DNA of 64,000 bases from an uncultured Sphingorhabdus sp. (GCA_947492905.1 CANLOL010000001.1:1342578-1406577), one strand, 5' to 3'; counted from the first letter of the stretch, positions 18,220 to 26,921 are shown. Notes: generated by a model from the sequence alone, not told the origin. Program-made: numbers and translations.

Positions 18220-19269
18220 TTATTTCAAATCACTACCGTCAATGGTAACAAGATCAGTAACAGCAGCATTTGATTGCGCACGCACATCATCAGGTGATGC
18301 AATAAGGCCGATTTTGGCCAAATAGCTGCCTGCAACGCCAGATTCTACAAATTCAGTGATGAATTCTTGAATGCCTGGAATTTTGCCAATATGTTGCTTT
18401 TTTACATAGATGAATAATGGACGAGCACCAGGATAACCGCCTGCTGCGATGCTGTCATAAGTTGGAACTATACCATCGATAGAAATACCGCGCACTTTGT
18501 CGGCATTTTCTTCCATATAGCTATAACCAAACACGCCCATGCTGTTTGGGTTTGCGCTCAATTTACCAACGATTAAATTGTCATTTTCACCTTGTTCTTG
18601 GAAAACAGTGTCGTTGCGAATTTCTGTGCAAGTCTCTTCATATTTTTCTTTATCGCTATCTTTCAATGCTTTCATAGCTGGATCGGTTGTGCAACCAGCT
18701 TCCATAATAAGCTCATGAAAAGCATCGCGCGTACCAGATGTCTTGGGCGGACCATAAACAGAGATAGCAATATCAGGTAAAGCAGGATTAATGTCTGACC
18801 ATTTTGTATTATTCTGAGGTTTGCCAAATGGATTGGCAGCCAGAGCAGTATAAACATCTTTAACCGTAAGTTTATAATCTGGACCGCTGATAGATTGCGC
18901 TAGAGCAATGCCGTCAATACCAACTTGAATTTCAATGATGTCGGTAACGCCATTAGCTTGGCATTTATCATATTCTTTTTTCTTAATACGGCGAGAAGCA
19001 TTCGCAATATCAGGCGTATTAGAGCCGATACCTTCGCAGAAACGCTCTAAACCGCCGCCAGTGCCAGTTGATTCTAAAACAGGTGCTTTGATATTCTCTC
19101 CGCTTGCTTGATATTTTTCAGCAACTAATTTTGCGAATGGAAATACAGTAGAGGAACCAACTATACGAAGCTCATTACGAGCATCCCCTGAACCACCGCT
19201 AGATGCTTCGTCTTGACATGCTGATAATGCTAACATGCTGACCGCTACCAAAGATAATTTCTTTAACAT
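18220..19269 (-). CDS. pstS: Phosphate-binding lipoprotein PstS
   Basis: A 349-residue substrate-binding protein of the Pst importer. The N-terminus is a lipoprotein signal with lipobox LSAC and lipidated Cys at about residue 18, so it is membrane-tethered in the periplasm. The phosphate-binding loop begins with RIVGSSTVFPFA, and TSGTRDAF is a second phosphate contact. It has its own candidate Pho box upstream and a GGAG ribosome-binding site. Confidence 0.95.
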   Translation of the reverse strand: MLKKLSLVAVSMLALSACQDEASSGGSGDARNELRIVGSSTVFPFAKLVAEKYQASGENIKAPVLESTGTGGGLERFCEGIGSNTPDIANASRRIKKKEYDKCQANGVTDIIEIQVGIDGIALAQSISGPDYKLTVKDVYTALAANPFGKPQNNTKWSDINPALPDIAISVYGPPKTSGTRDAFHELIMEAGCTTDPAMKALKDSDKEKYEETCTEIRNDTVFQEQGENDNLIVGKLSANPNSMGVFGYSYMEENADKVRGISIDGIVPTYDSIAAGGYPGARPLFIYVKKQHIGKIPGIQEFITEFVESGVAGSYLAKIGLIASPDDVRAQSNAAVTDLVTIDGSDLK

Positions 19270-19392
19270 TTATAACTTCTCCATAATTATGGCTGTAATC
19301 AATAATTTGCCCCAAAAGTGCTTTAGATTCTGTCTTTTCGCACTGTGCAGCGTCGGGTTAGACAGCTACCAATGCCAATTTGTTACTAATAT

Positions 19393-19410
19393 ATTACAGT
19401 TTTGTGAAAC
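19393..19410 (-). promoter_or_regulatory. Candidate Pho box upstream of pstS
   Basis: On the minus strand the 7-4-7 sequence GTTTCAC-AAAA-CTGTAAT lies 124 bp upstream of the pstS start. The second half matches CTGTCAT at 6 of 7 positions and the first at 4 of 7. The spacer is AT-rich, as usual. Position and orientation fit PhoB activation of pstSCAB-phoU-phoB. Confidence 0.55.
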
Positions 19411-19488
19411 TGGGGGGCGATGCTGATATTGTTCTGGGGATAAGTACATGATAGTCCATAATATCAGTGGCAGATTATCTTTTGATTT

Positions 19489-20769
19489 TTATAAAGTGCG
19501 CTTGGCGCGCGGGACGTGATTCACATTATCATGATCTTTTGCGGCAATCGGTAATAATATTGTTATTAATGTTCCATCGCCTTTTTTGCTCGAAATATCC
19601 ATATGGCCGCGGTGGCGCTGAACAATATGTTTCACCAAAGAAAGGCCAAGGCCCGTTCCGCCCAATGCTTTGCTGCGTCCTGAATCAACACGATAGAATC
19701 TCTCGGTTAGGCGGGGGATATGCTCTATATCTATCCCATCGCCATGGTCTTTGACGGTGAGGCGCACCATAGAGGCCGATTGTGTTTTTTCTAAATGGAC
19801 CAATATAGGTGTGTCTTTTTTCGCATATCGCATGCTGTTGGCAACGATATTGATAACCATCTGCCTGAGCAGTCCCTCATCACCAGAAACGCGCGGTATA
19901 GTATCGCCTATTGTAAAGACAATATCTTCACCGCGTTTATCGGACCCTTTTTTAAGGCTGTTGATGGCTTGCTCTGTGATGTCGCTAAATTTCACTTCTT
20001 TGACAATGTCAGCAAATGATCCAGCCTCTATGCGTGATAATGACATTAAATCCCGAATTAAGGATTCCATTCTTTGCGCTTCATTTGCGATTATATTGAG
20101 GAATTTATTGCGCGTTTTAGAATCGGCGGCGGTTTTGTCATCGCCCAGAGTTTCTATAAAGCCTTTAATCGAGGCAAGCGGCGTTAATAATTCATGGCTT
20201 GCATTTGCAACAAAATCAACGCGCATTTTTTCTGCGGCCTGATTAGCGCTTATATCAAATAGCTGCACCAATCGATGCTTTTCATCAATATGCTCGATTC
20301 TCATTTCCCATCTTTGTGCGCGTTGACCCAGTCCAGATATGGTATGAATTTCATTGCTATCATTAGATATATTTTCCGTTTGTGAGAGTTTTTCTATGAT
20401 TGCAGAATGTCTGAAAGCTCCCGCTATATTTTGTCCAATCAAAGGAGCACCTAAGAGTTGGATGGCAGATAGATTTGCCGAAATAACCCGATTTTTTGAC
20501 ACTATGACGAGCGGGTTGGGCAGAGCATTGACCATTGATAGAAATTCAGGATGTTCATGCAAAGGGTTGAGCAAAGCATGGTCTTCACCATCAGGATGTT
20601 TGCGCGATGCTGCAACGCCTTCGTCTAGGATAATGCCGACTGTAATTATACAGAGAATGACTATCGCAATTGTTCGCGCCCAATATCCATCAATTTGCGC
20701 TGCTAATAGAGAGCCAGCTATGGCGATACATAATATTATCAACAAACGCTGTGATGAGAAAATTGTCAT
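19489..20769 (-). CDS. phoR: Phosphate regulon sensor histidine kinase PhoR
   Basis: About 426 residues from the ATG at 20769; a GTG at 20784 is an alternative start. Two N-terminal membrane segments are followed by a PAS-like region, then a dimerisation domain with H-box SHELLTPLASIKGF and a catalytic domain with N-box NIVANSMRYA, DHGDGID and GGTGLGLSLVKHI. It phosphorylates PhoB when phosphate is low. The H-box has Leu where HELRTPL is usual; His and Glu are intact, so activity is expected. It is separated from pstS by 219 bp holding the Pho box. Confidence 0.92.
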   Translation of the reverse strand: MTIFSSQRLLIILCIAIAGSLLAAQIDGYWARTIAIVILCIITVGIILDEGVAASRKHPDGEDHALLNPLHEHPEFLSMVNALPNPLVIVSKNRVISANLSAIQLLGAPLIGQNIAGAFRHSAIIEKLSQTENISNDSNEIHTISGLGQRAQRWEMRIEHIDEKHRLVQLFDISANQAAEKMRVDFVANASHELLTPLASIKGFIETLGDDKTAADSKTRNKFLNIIANEAQRMESLIRDLMSLSRIEAGSFADIVKEVKFSDITEQAINSLKKGSDKRGEDIVFTIGDTIPRVSGDEGLLRQMVINIVANSMRYAKKDTPILVHLEKTQSASMVRLTVKDHGDGIDIEHIPRLTERFYRVDSGRSKALGGTGLGLSLVKHIVQRHRGHMDISSKKGDGTLITILLPIAAKDHDNVNHVPRAKRTL

Positions 20770-20872
20770 AAATGCTCTTATCACAAACTTTTTATTGCTC
20801 CATAGATATTTGATGGATATTTAATGATTTTATTGGTGAGATTATCAGCATAAATTTGAGGCCAACAGATCG

Positions 20873-20890
20873 CTGTCACTATTTTGTGAA
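20873..20890 (+). promoter_or_regulatory. Weak Pho-box-like sequence upstream of phoR
   Basis: CTGTCAC-TATT-TTGTGAA has a first half matching CTGTCAT at 6 of 7 positions, but a second half at only 4 of 7. It lies about 100 bp upstream of phoR but points the other way. It could serve phoR, the gene at 21070, or neither. Confidence 0.25.
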
Positions 20891-21069
20891 CTATTGACCA
20901 GTAATTTGTCCCGAATGTGGACAATGAGAGGCTGCATTGCTTTGAAGGCTGATAATTAATCGATTTTTTGCGTTTATAGCAATTTTTTACATGTTAATGA
21001 TGTAAATTATGTCTATAGCTTTCAAATGTTAACGTGTGTGTTTTGTTAAATTTAAGAATGGGAAAGATA

Positions 21070-21501
21070 ATGACGGATAAAATAGATAATTTAGACAATG
21101 AAAATAAGTCTGATAATCAAGACGATGTTTCTGCAAATCCTAACCGTCGCCGTTTGTTGGTAATGGGGGCTGTTGCAACATCTGCTGTTGTGACTGTTCG
21201 TCCCGCTATTGCGCAAACTTCCGGTTCAGTTCTCAATTGTGAAATTCCTGTGGCAGGATCGCATGGATATGGAAAAAATATTGCACCTGACGGCACATTG
21301 GTTGCCCCAGATACAGAGGGTTCATTCCAACATAATGGCAGACGCTATAAAGCCAGAGACATTCAACGCGCTCTGCGAGGTCGGCGTACATTGCCTGGAA
21401 CCAATTATGATCAAAGCCGAGCATATGTAAATTATATCCGCCGGTTAAGATCAGGACAAAGCGGTTTCACATGCTTTGCTTCTCTGCAATATCGTAGATA
21501 A
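21070..21501 (+). CDS. Small exported protein of the HPr-rel-A cluster, possible modification target
   Basis: A 143-residue protein with an acidic, Asn/Asp-rich leader of about 22 residues. A Tat-like signal follows (RRRLLVMG at 26-33, hydrophobic stretch, cleavage after PAIA at 48). The mature part has two cysteines, Cys57 (SVLNCEIP) and Cys135 (FTCFASL), and a basic middle (RRYKARDIQRALRGRR). It ends in SLQYRR. The ATG at 21070 is chosen over the frame start at 21034 because it is nearer a GGGAAAG site. It lies 68 bp before the PqqD-like gene in the same direction. I recall similar proteins beside HPr-rel-A genes in sphingomonads. No enzymatic motif is visible. Confidence 0.6.
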   Translation: MTDKIDNLDNENKSDNQDDVSANPNRRRLLVMGAVATSAVVTVRPAIAQTSGSVLNCEIPVAGSHGYGKNIAPDGTLVAPDTEGSFQHNGRRYKARDIQRALRGRRTLPGTNYDQSRAYVNYIRRLRSGQSGFTCFASLQYRR

Positions 21502-21569
21502 TTGCGATTAATATTTGGCTGTTAACATATTGCTATTGATTTTAATCTAGTTAAACATCCTGCACGGGG

Positions 21570-21878
21570 ATGATGATGGCTGACAGTTATAAAATTAGAG
21601 ATGTAGGCAATTTAATATTGCAACACCTTGATTATATGTCATTATTATATGACAGGCAGTCTGGCATAACCCATATCATTGCCGAACCAGCACCCCAAAT
21701 TATAGAGGCGCTTGGGCAGGATGTAATGAAAGCTGCTCAGATCGAACACATCCTAAAAAAACAATATGACGTTCAAATGTTTGAAGATGAAAGTTCAGAC
21801 AGTTTTGAAGATATTATAATCGCAAGGTTGGACGAATTTGTAGATTTGGGATTAGCTGAAAAGATTATCTCAATATGA
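21570..21878 (+). CDS. PqqD-like protein of the HPr-rel-A system
   Basis: A 102-residue protein resembling PqqD-type peptide-recognition (RRE) proteins of the HPr-rel-A group. It shows the short beta-rich start, the ITHIIAEPAPQIIEAL segment and a C-terminal winged-helix-like acidic half with LDEFVDLGLAEKI. PqqD proteins bind leader peptides and present them to modifying enzymes. The start has three ATGs in a row after CACGGGG; the third (21576) has the best spacing. The kinase gene follows after 24 bp. Confidence 0.75.
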   Translation: MMMADSYKIRDVGNLILQHLDYMSLLYDRQSGITHIIAEPAPQIIEALGQDVMKAAQIEHILKKQYDVQMFEDESSDSFEDIIIARLDEFVDLGLAEKIISI

Positions 21879-21902
21879 TACTGAATATGGGATATTTTCA
21901 CT

Positions 21903-22754
21903 ATGCATGAGACTAATATCCAAGTTGGTCCAGCATCTTTTCGTATAGGGTCTGTATGGAAAGAGGTGATAGATCAAATAGAGATGCTATATGCATCTTA
22001 CCCCAAACCTAAGCTAACCGATTATACCGTAACATTAGATGCCGTCAGGCCGTGGCGCCGTTTCATTCGTCCATCGGCGGCAATTAATGGCGATTTCATG
22101 CTGCCCGATGCTGCACCATTGCCGCTGGATCATGGTTTATTGGGCGTTGAAATGGGTGTGAATTTGCAAATGGCGCTGGGCTGGCGGCGACAATTAATTT
22201 TGCATGCAAGCTCCGTTGAAAAAGATGGCAAATCATTGATTATGTCGGGGGAATCGGGCTCTGGTAAATCAACCTTATCGGCCATTTTGGGGCATAGAGG
22301 CTGGCGCTTCATGGGGGATGAATTTGCCCTAATAAATCATGATAATGGTTTCGCAATGCCATATCCAAGGATGATTAGTCTGAAGAATGAAGCCATTAAG
22401 ACTATGAAAAAAGAAGCACCACATGCGCAATTTGGCCCATTGATGAAAGATACGCCAAAGGGGGATATACAGCATATTGTGCCGCCCGCTGATGCCATTC
22501 GTAAAATGGAGCAGGGGGCAAAACCTGCATTATTGCTATTTCCGAATTTTGGATATGACGCCGAAATTCGCGAAATATTTCCGAGCGAAGTATTCATGCG
22601 TTTGACGCAAGCTTCTACCAATTTTGTCGGGCTTGGAGAGACTGGATTTAATACATTAAAACGCTTGGTTTTGGATGTACCTGCGTTCGAAATAGCCTAT
22701 CAAAATGGTGACGAAGCTGAGAATATGATTAATCAGCTTTGGGAGCAGCTATGA
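21903..22754 (+). CDS. HprK-related kinase A
   Basis: A 283-residue protein related to the C-terminal P-loop domain of HPr(Ser) kinase/phosphorylase, here without the HprK N-terminal domain. The Walker A is GESGSGKST at about residues 115-123, preceded by LHASSVEKDG and followed by GDEFALI, the usual HprK-like acidic box. No HPr or PTS genes are near, so HPr is unlikely to be the substrate. Relatives in lasso-peptide clusters phosphorylate a peptide Ser, so a peptide or protein target is the natural guess. It overlaps the next gene by four bases (ATGA). Confidence 0.82.
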   Translation: MHETNIQVGPASFRIGSVWKEVIDQIEMLYASYPKPKLTDYTVTLDAVRPWRRFIRPSAAINGDFMLPDAAPLPLDHGLLGVEMGVNLQMALGWRRQLILHASSVEKDGKSLIMSGESGSGKSTLSAILGHRGWRFMGDEFALINHDNGFAMPYPRMISLKNEAIKTMKKEAPHAQFGPLMKDTPKGDIQHIVPPADAIRKMEQGAKPALLLFPNFGYDAEIREIFPSEVFMRLTQASTNFVGLGETGFNTLKRLVLDVPAFEIAYQNGDEAENMINQLWEQL

Positions 22755-23803
22755 TGAGCAAAGCTGGTTTTTACCCTGATACATGGTTGTTGGTTGATTG
22801 CTTGCGAGAGCCTGATCGCGCATTGCGGCTCAATGATGCAGATTGGGTTGCCCTAATAACTATGGCACGCGCAGAGACATTGATGGGCACTTTGGCCTAT
22901 CGGCTCAAGGACAAAAAAGTCCCTAAGCCGGTTGAACATATTATATCGGATGCTCTTATTGATAGCGAATATCAATATCGCAGCGCACTATGGGAAGTCG
23001 ATTGCGCGCGGCGTGCCTTGCAAAGCTATGATGGGCCAGTGGTTTTGATGAAAGGCAGCGCTTATGCTGCGGCTGGCATAGAGGCCTCTCATGGCCGATC
23101 CATTGGTGATCTGGATATTATGGTGAGCGAAGGCGGCTTAAAAGAGGTTGAATCTCTGCTCATCAAAGCGGGTTGGGAATGGGTCAAAGAAGATGATTAT
23201 GATGATGCCTATTATCGCGATTATATGCATGAATTGCCGCCATTAATTCACAAAGAACGCGACCGTATGATCGATGTGCATCATACCATATTGCCTAAAA
23301 CCGCAAAACCAAACCCCAATGCATTGGCGATGATTGCAGATGCTATTCCTATCGAAGATGGTCATTATATTTTCATGCCAGAGGATATGGTGTGCCATTG
23401 CGCAGCGCATTTGATGGCAGATGGCGATTTGGCCGGCGGCCTGCGTAATTTATGGGATATGCATTGCCTGCTCAGTGATTTTTCTGGCGCTGCTGGCGAT
23501 TTTTGGATGCGTCTTAAACAAAGGGCGCAGCAGCATGAGTTATGGGATGCTGTGCATTTATCGGCACGACAGGCGAATGCGCTATATGGAACGCCAATCC
23601 CTACCGATTGGATGCAATGGAGCATGCGCGACACTCTATTTCAAAAAAGATTGTTGGCGCGTAATAGCTGGGGACAACAAAGGCATAAATTATTGCGTTT
23701 TGCTTTTTATATACGATCACATTGGCTGCGTATGCCGCCCTTGATGCTGACCAAACATTTGCTCACCAAATGGCGCAAAGGCCATAAGGCGCATGAATTA
23801 TAG
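22751..23803 (+). CDS. Nucleotidyltransferase family protein (NTP_transf_5-like)
   Basis: A 350-residue protein with a nucleotidyltransferase-fold motif: VVLMKGSAYAAAG followed by GRSIGDLDIMV, which supplies the G-S and D-x-D metal ligands, and later IDVHHTI. The family is described as uncharacterised nucleotidyltransferase (PF14907 type) and accompanies HprK-related kinases in peptide-tailoring clusters. The start at 22751 gives a four-base overlap with the kinase gene; an ATG three bases on is also possible. It is the last gene of the cluster and converges on gph. Substrate unknown. Confidence 0.8.
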   Translation: MMSKAGFYPDTWLLVDCLREPDRALRLNDADWVALITMARAETLMGTLAYRLKDKKVPKPVEHIISDALIDSEYQYRSALWEVDCARRALQSYDGPVVLMKGSAYAAAGIEASHGRSIGDLDIMVSEGGLKEVESLLIKAGWEWVKEDDYDDAYYRDYMHELPPLIHKERDRMIDVHHTILPKTAKPNPNALAMIADAIPIEDGHYIFMPEDMVCHCAAHLMADGDLAGGLRNLWDMHCLLSDFSGAAGDFWMRLKQRAQQHELWDAVHLSARQANALYGTPIPTDWMQWSMRDTLFQKRLLARNSWGQQRHKLLRFAFYIRSHWLRMPPLMLTKHLLTKWRKGHKAHEL

Positions 23804-23809
23804 ATAATA

Positions 23810-24520
23810 TTAGAGCGTTTTGAGCAAAGGCAGCAGTTCATCATAATGATCGATAATATGATCGGCGCCCAATGTATCGACGGGTTGATGTAAAAATCCA
23901 AAACTCACGGCAATGGCGGGTATTTGCGCATTATGCGCTGCCATTACATCATAGATAGAATCGCCAATGAAAATAGCACGCGTTTCGCCAATATTGCCGC
24001 CGCTGCGTTTAATCATTTCATCTATAGGCTCGCGCATCGGTTTCGCAATATAGCGGCCATCTTCGCCGCGCCCTAATGAATCGCTGCCCAATAAGCAGGT
24101 AAAGCGATCATAAAGCCCAACATTTTTGAGCAATTTCGTAGCAAAACCCTCATATTTATTGGTCACGACGGTCATTTTGATGCTCATAGAGTCGCAAGCA
24201 TCCATAAATTCCAGCACACCGTCAAAGGGCGGAGAATCGCTGCCCAAATTCTCTTCATAATGGGTCATTAAAATCGGCAGATATTCTTTAAGGCGCGCTT
24301 TATTCTCTACATCGCTCAATCCGGGCGATGCTTTTTTCAAGCCCATGTCGAGCATGTTTTTCGCGCCAAGCCCGATCATCGCAATGACTTCATCACGAGC
24401 GAGCGGCGGCAATCCAGCAGCATTTAGCGCATGGTTTGTCGATGCGGTTAATTCGCCGCTTGTGTCGAGCAATGTCCCATCAAGATCAAAGCCAATGATG
24501 TCAAAATTTATCTCATTCAT
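23810..24520 (-). CDS. gph: HAD-family phosphatase, probable phosphoglycolate phosphatase
   Basis: A 236-residue haloacid-dehalogenase-type hydrolase. Motif I is DLDGTLLDT with the nucleophilic Asp, motif II is VVTNK, motif III includes the Lys of YIAKPMREP and motif IV is GDSIYDVMAAHNA. A helical cap lies between motifs I and II. Length and cap resemble Gph, which removes phosphoglycolate arising from DNA repair. The exact substrate within this broad family is inference. It is divergent from glmU and converges on the HPr-rel-A cluster with 6 bp between. Confidence 0.82.
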   Translation of the reverse strand: MNEINFDIIGFDLDGTLLDTSGELTASTNHALNAAGLPPLARDEVIAMIGLGAKNMLDMGLKKASPGLSDVENKARLKEYLPILMTHYEENLGSDSPPFDGVLEFMDACDSMSIKMTVVTNKYEGFATKLLKNVGLYDRFTCLLGSDSLGRGEDGRYIAKPMREPIDEMIKRSGGNIGETRAIFIGDSIYDVMAAHNAQIPAIAVSFGFLHQPVDTLGADHIIDHYDELLPLLKTL

Positions 24521-24657
24521 AATTTGCGCTTCATTCTTTCTAGCAATGAGCCGTCACTATCCATTAATGTAATTTTATGTTCCATGAACTAATCTGGCTA
24601 GCATAAGCAAGCCCTTCATGGCAGATAGAAACTGATAAGAAACATTAGGAAGATATG

Positions 24658-26004
24658 ATGACACCACTTTCCGCAATCATTTTGGCCGCTGGACAAGGCA
24701 CACGCATGAAATCTGATACGCATAAAGTGCTGCATCCGATAGCATCAAAACCGATGCTGCATCATTTGCTTGATAGTTTGATGACGGCGGGTGCTGAAAA
24801 ATCTGTGCTGGTGGTTGGCGCAAAGCGCGAGCAAGTAGAGGATGCTGCTAAAGATTATCCGATCGCTATCGCTGTGCAGAGCGAGCAGCTAGGAACGGGC
24901 CATGCGGTGCTGCAAGCGCGCGAGGCTTTGTCAGATTTTAACGGCGATATATTGGCGGCTTTCGGCGATGTGCCTATGGTGCAATCTAGCACGATTAGCG
25001 CGATGCGCGAAAAATTACATACCGATCCAAATATAGCATGCGTGGTGCTGGGATTTCGTCCTGATGATGCAAAAGCCTATGGCCGTATTATCGCCGATGA
25101 TGATGGCAGCATTAGCAAGATGGTGGAATTTAAAGATGCTAATGATGCGGAGCGCGCCGTCGATTTGTGCAACAGCGGTCTGATATTAGCACGCAGCAAT
25201 GATATGTTCGCGCTGTTAGACCGCGTGACCAATGATAATGCGCAAGGCGAGTATTATCTGCCCGATATGGTGACTATTGCGATTGCCGATGGACGTCCTT
25301 GTGCGGTGATTGAATGTGCCGATTGGGAAGTGGCTGGCGTCAATAGCCGCAGCGAGCTTGCCCAAGTTGAAGCAGACTGGCAGGCGCGCCGCCGCAATCA
25401 AGCTATGGATGATGGCGTAACATTGATTGATCCAAAGACCGTCTATTTTAGCGCAGACACACAAATAGGCCGCGATGTTGTGATTGAACCCAATGTGTTT
25501 TTTGGCCCAAAAGTTGTGGTGGCCAATGGCGTTAAGATTAAGGCCAATAGCCATATTGAAGGCGCAAGCCTTGCGAGCGGTGTTGAGGTTGGCCCATTTG
25601 CGCGGCTGCGTCCTGGGGCTGTGCTCGAAGAAAATAGCAAGATTGGCAATTTCGTAGAGATGAAGAAAGCGACCTTGGGCAAAGGCGCGAAAGCCAGCCA
25701 TTTAACCTATTTGGGCGATGCAACCGTTGGCGCAAATGCCAATATTGGCGCAGGCACGATTACCTGCAACTATGATGGTTATTTTAAATATCAAACCGTG
25801 ATTGGCGAGGGCGCATTCATTGGCAGCAATAGCGCATTGGTCGCCCCTGTGACTATCGGGCAAGATGCTATTGTTGGCGCTGGAGCAACAGTTACAACGG
25901 ATGTTATGGATGGTGAATTGCGTTTGGTGCGCTCTCCGCAATCGGCAAAACCTGGCTGGGCCGATAGATTCCACGATACGATGAAAAAGAAGAAGGGTGG
26001 TTGA
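24658..26004 (+). CDS. glmU: Bifunctional UDP-N-acetylglucosamine pyrophosphorylase / glucosamine-1-phosphate N-acetyltransferase
   Basis: A 448-residue two-domain enzyme that acetylates glucosamine 1-phosphate and then uridylylates it to UDP-GlcNAc for peptidoglycan and LPS. The uridyltransferase domain begins with ILAAGQGTRMKS. The C-terminal left-handed beta-helix includes RPGAVLEENSKIGNFVEMK and TITCNYDGYFKYQT. Two adjacent ATGs exist (24655, 24658); the second has better spacing to AGGA. In many relatives glmS follows directly, but here 2.4 kb intervene. Confidence 0.96.
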   Translation: MTPLSAIILAAGQGTRMKSDTHKVLHPIASKPMLHHLLDSLMTAGAEKSVLVVGAKREQVEDAAKDYPIAIAVQSEQLGTGHAVLQAREALSDFNGDILAAFGDVPMVQSSTISAMREKLHTDPNIACVVLGFRPDDAKAYGRIIADDDGSISKMVEFKDANDAERAVDLCNSGLILARSNDMFALLDRVTNDNAQGEYYLPDMVTIAIADGRPCAVIECADWEVAGVNSRSELAQVEADWQARRRNQAMDDGVTLIDPKTVYFSADTQIGRDVVIEPNVFFGPKVVVANGVKIKANSHIEGASLASGVEVGPFARLRPGAVLEENSKIGNFVEMKKATLGKGAKASHLTYLGDATVGANANIGAGTITCNYDGYFKYQTVIGEGAFIGSNSALVAPVTIGQDAIVGAGATVTTDVMDGELRLVRSPQSAKPGWADRFHDTMKKKKGG

Positions 26005-26046
26005 GATGAATTTGTTTCAACGTCAGATTCTAGTTCGCCTATATTA

Positions 26047-26637
26047 TTAACCCTCTGCTGCCTCTGTTTGATTAGTATCACCAGGGTTAGTATTGGTATT
26101 ATTTGAATTATTAATGTTACCATCAGAATCCTCAATAGTATCATCAGAATCTATAGATTGATTTCCTGCAGCATCAGCAGATATTTTTTGCGCTGTTGCG
26201 TTAGATGCTAACCACATTTTAACTATTTGATCGCCCGTTAAATCTTCGTTATTTAAACTTATTTGGCACAGGTAGAAAAAGGATATATTCGCAAATGATG
26301 TTTGACCATTAGTAGCATTTACCAATAAGGCACTAGTAGATGCATTTACTTCAGGTTTAGCTATTTCTCCAATAGTATCGGCCGATAAACTCAATGAGCC
26401 AGATTTTACTGAGAGAGCACCTTGAGCACAGGTGCCGTCTTTGGTGGATATTCCAGCAGAATATTTAGAATCCCACAATATAACTCTTTGCGCATTTGGT
26501 TTACTGCCGTCTGAATATTCCAGCAGTTCGTTACCTCGAGCATTCGTGGGAGGAATATAACTAATGCCTGTAGAATTCCATTTAGCACAACCTGCAAGAG
26601 ACGCTGATAGTATAGCAACCATAATAATTTTTTTCAT
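26047..26637 (-). CDS. Hypothetical lipoprotein with low-complexity Asn/Asp tail
   Basis: A 196-residue protein with a lipoprotein signal (LAGC, lipidated Cys at 17). The middle is unremarkable, with two further cysteines (DGTCAQG and YLCQIS). The C-terminal 40 residues are low-complexity, rich in Asn, Asp, Ser and Thr. I do not recognise a family. The tail and AT-rich composition suggest a fast-evolving or acquired gene. It converges on glmU with 42 bp between. Confidence 0.6.
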   Translation of the reverse strand: MKKIIMVAILSASLAGCAKWNSTGISYIPPTNARGNELLEYSDGSKPNAQRVILWDSKYSAGISTKDGTCAQGALSVKSGSLSLSADTIGEIAKPEVNASTSALLVNATNGQTSFANISFFYLCQISLNNEDLTGDQIVKMWLASNATAQKISADAAGNQSIDSDDTIEDSDGNINNSNNTNTNPGDTNQTEAAEG

Positions 26638-26727
26638 ATAAGCCCCAATTATATTAACATGCCATTATATCTGATTATACAAAGCATCTTCTGTGTTTTG
26701 GTTATAGTATAAATTGAGGCAGCCTAG

Positions 26728-26743
26728 TGTGATGTGTATCACG
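26728..26743. promoter_or_regulatory. CRP/FNR-like palindrome TGTGA-N6-TCACG
   Basis: The sequence TGTGA-TGTGTA-TCACG matches the E. coli CRP consensus TGTGA-N6-TCACA at 9 of 10 conserved positions. It lies 91 bp upstream of the lipoprotein gene (minus strand) and 253 bp upstream of the desaturase, so the lipoprotein is the more likely target. The regulator in this organism is unknown. Confidence 0.4.
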
Positions 26744-26845
26744 ATTTAATGTATTGAATAATTAGTTGGTATTTAACTGCAAATATGAATTGAAATATCC
26801 AAAAATTTAATTCTGATACTTATAATGAATGTTAAAAGATTTCAT

Positions 26846-26921
26846 CGTCATTCCCATGAAAATGGGTATCCATCATGCGGGTATGTGTTGATACTGGATT
26901 CCCGCATGCGCGGGAATGACG
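26846..26921. repeat. Palindromic intergenic repeat, copy 1 (CGTCATTCCC ... GGGAATGACG)
   Basis: A 76-bp element with perfect 10-bp inverted ends and further internal complementarity (ATGCGGG and CCCGCAT), able to form a long hairpin. It shares most positions with the copy at 27913. Repeats beginning CGTCATTCCC are widespread intergenic palindromes in proteobacteria. No transposase is encoded. Confidence 0.8.

Noticed and set aside
21903-22754. Reading the kinase as a true HPr kinase of a PTS system
   Set aside because: The N-terminal HprK domain is missing and no HPr, EI or EIIA gene is nearby.
25216-25701. Minus-strand frame of 161 residues inside glmU
   Set aside because: Antisense to the conserved acyltransferase domain, no ribosome-binding site.
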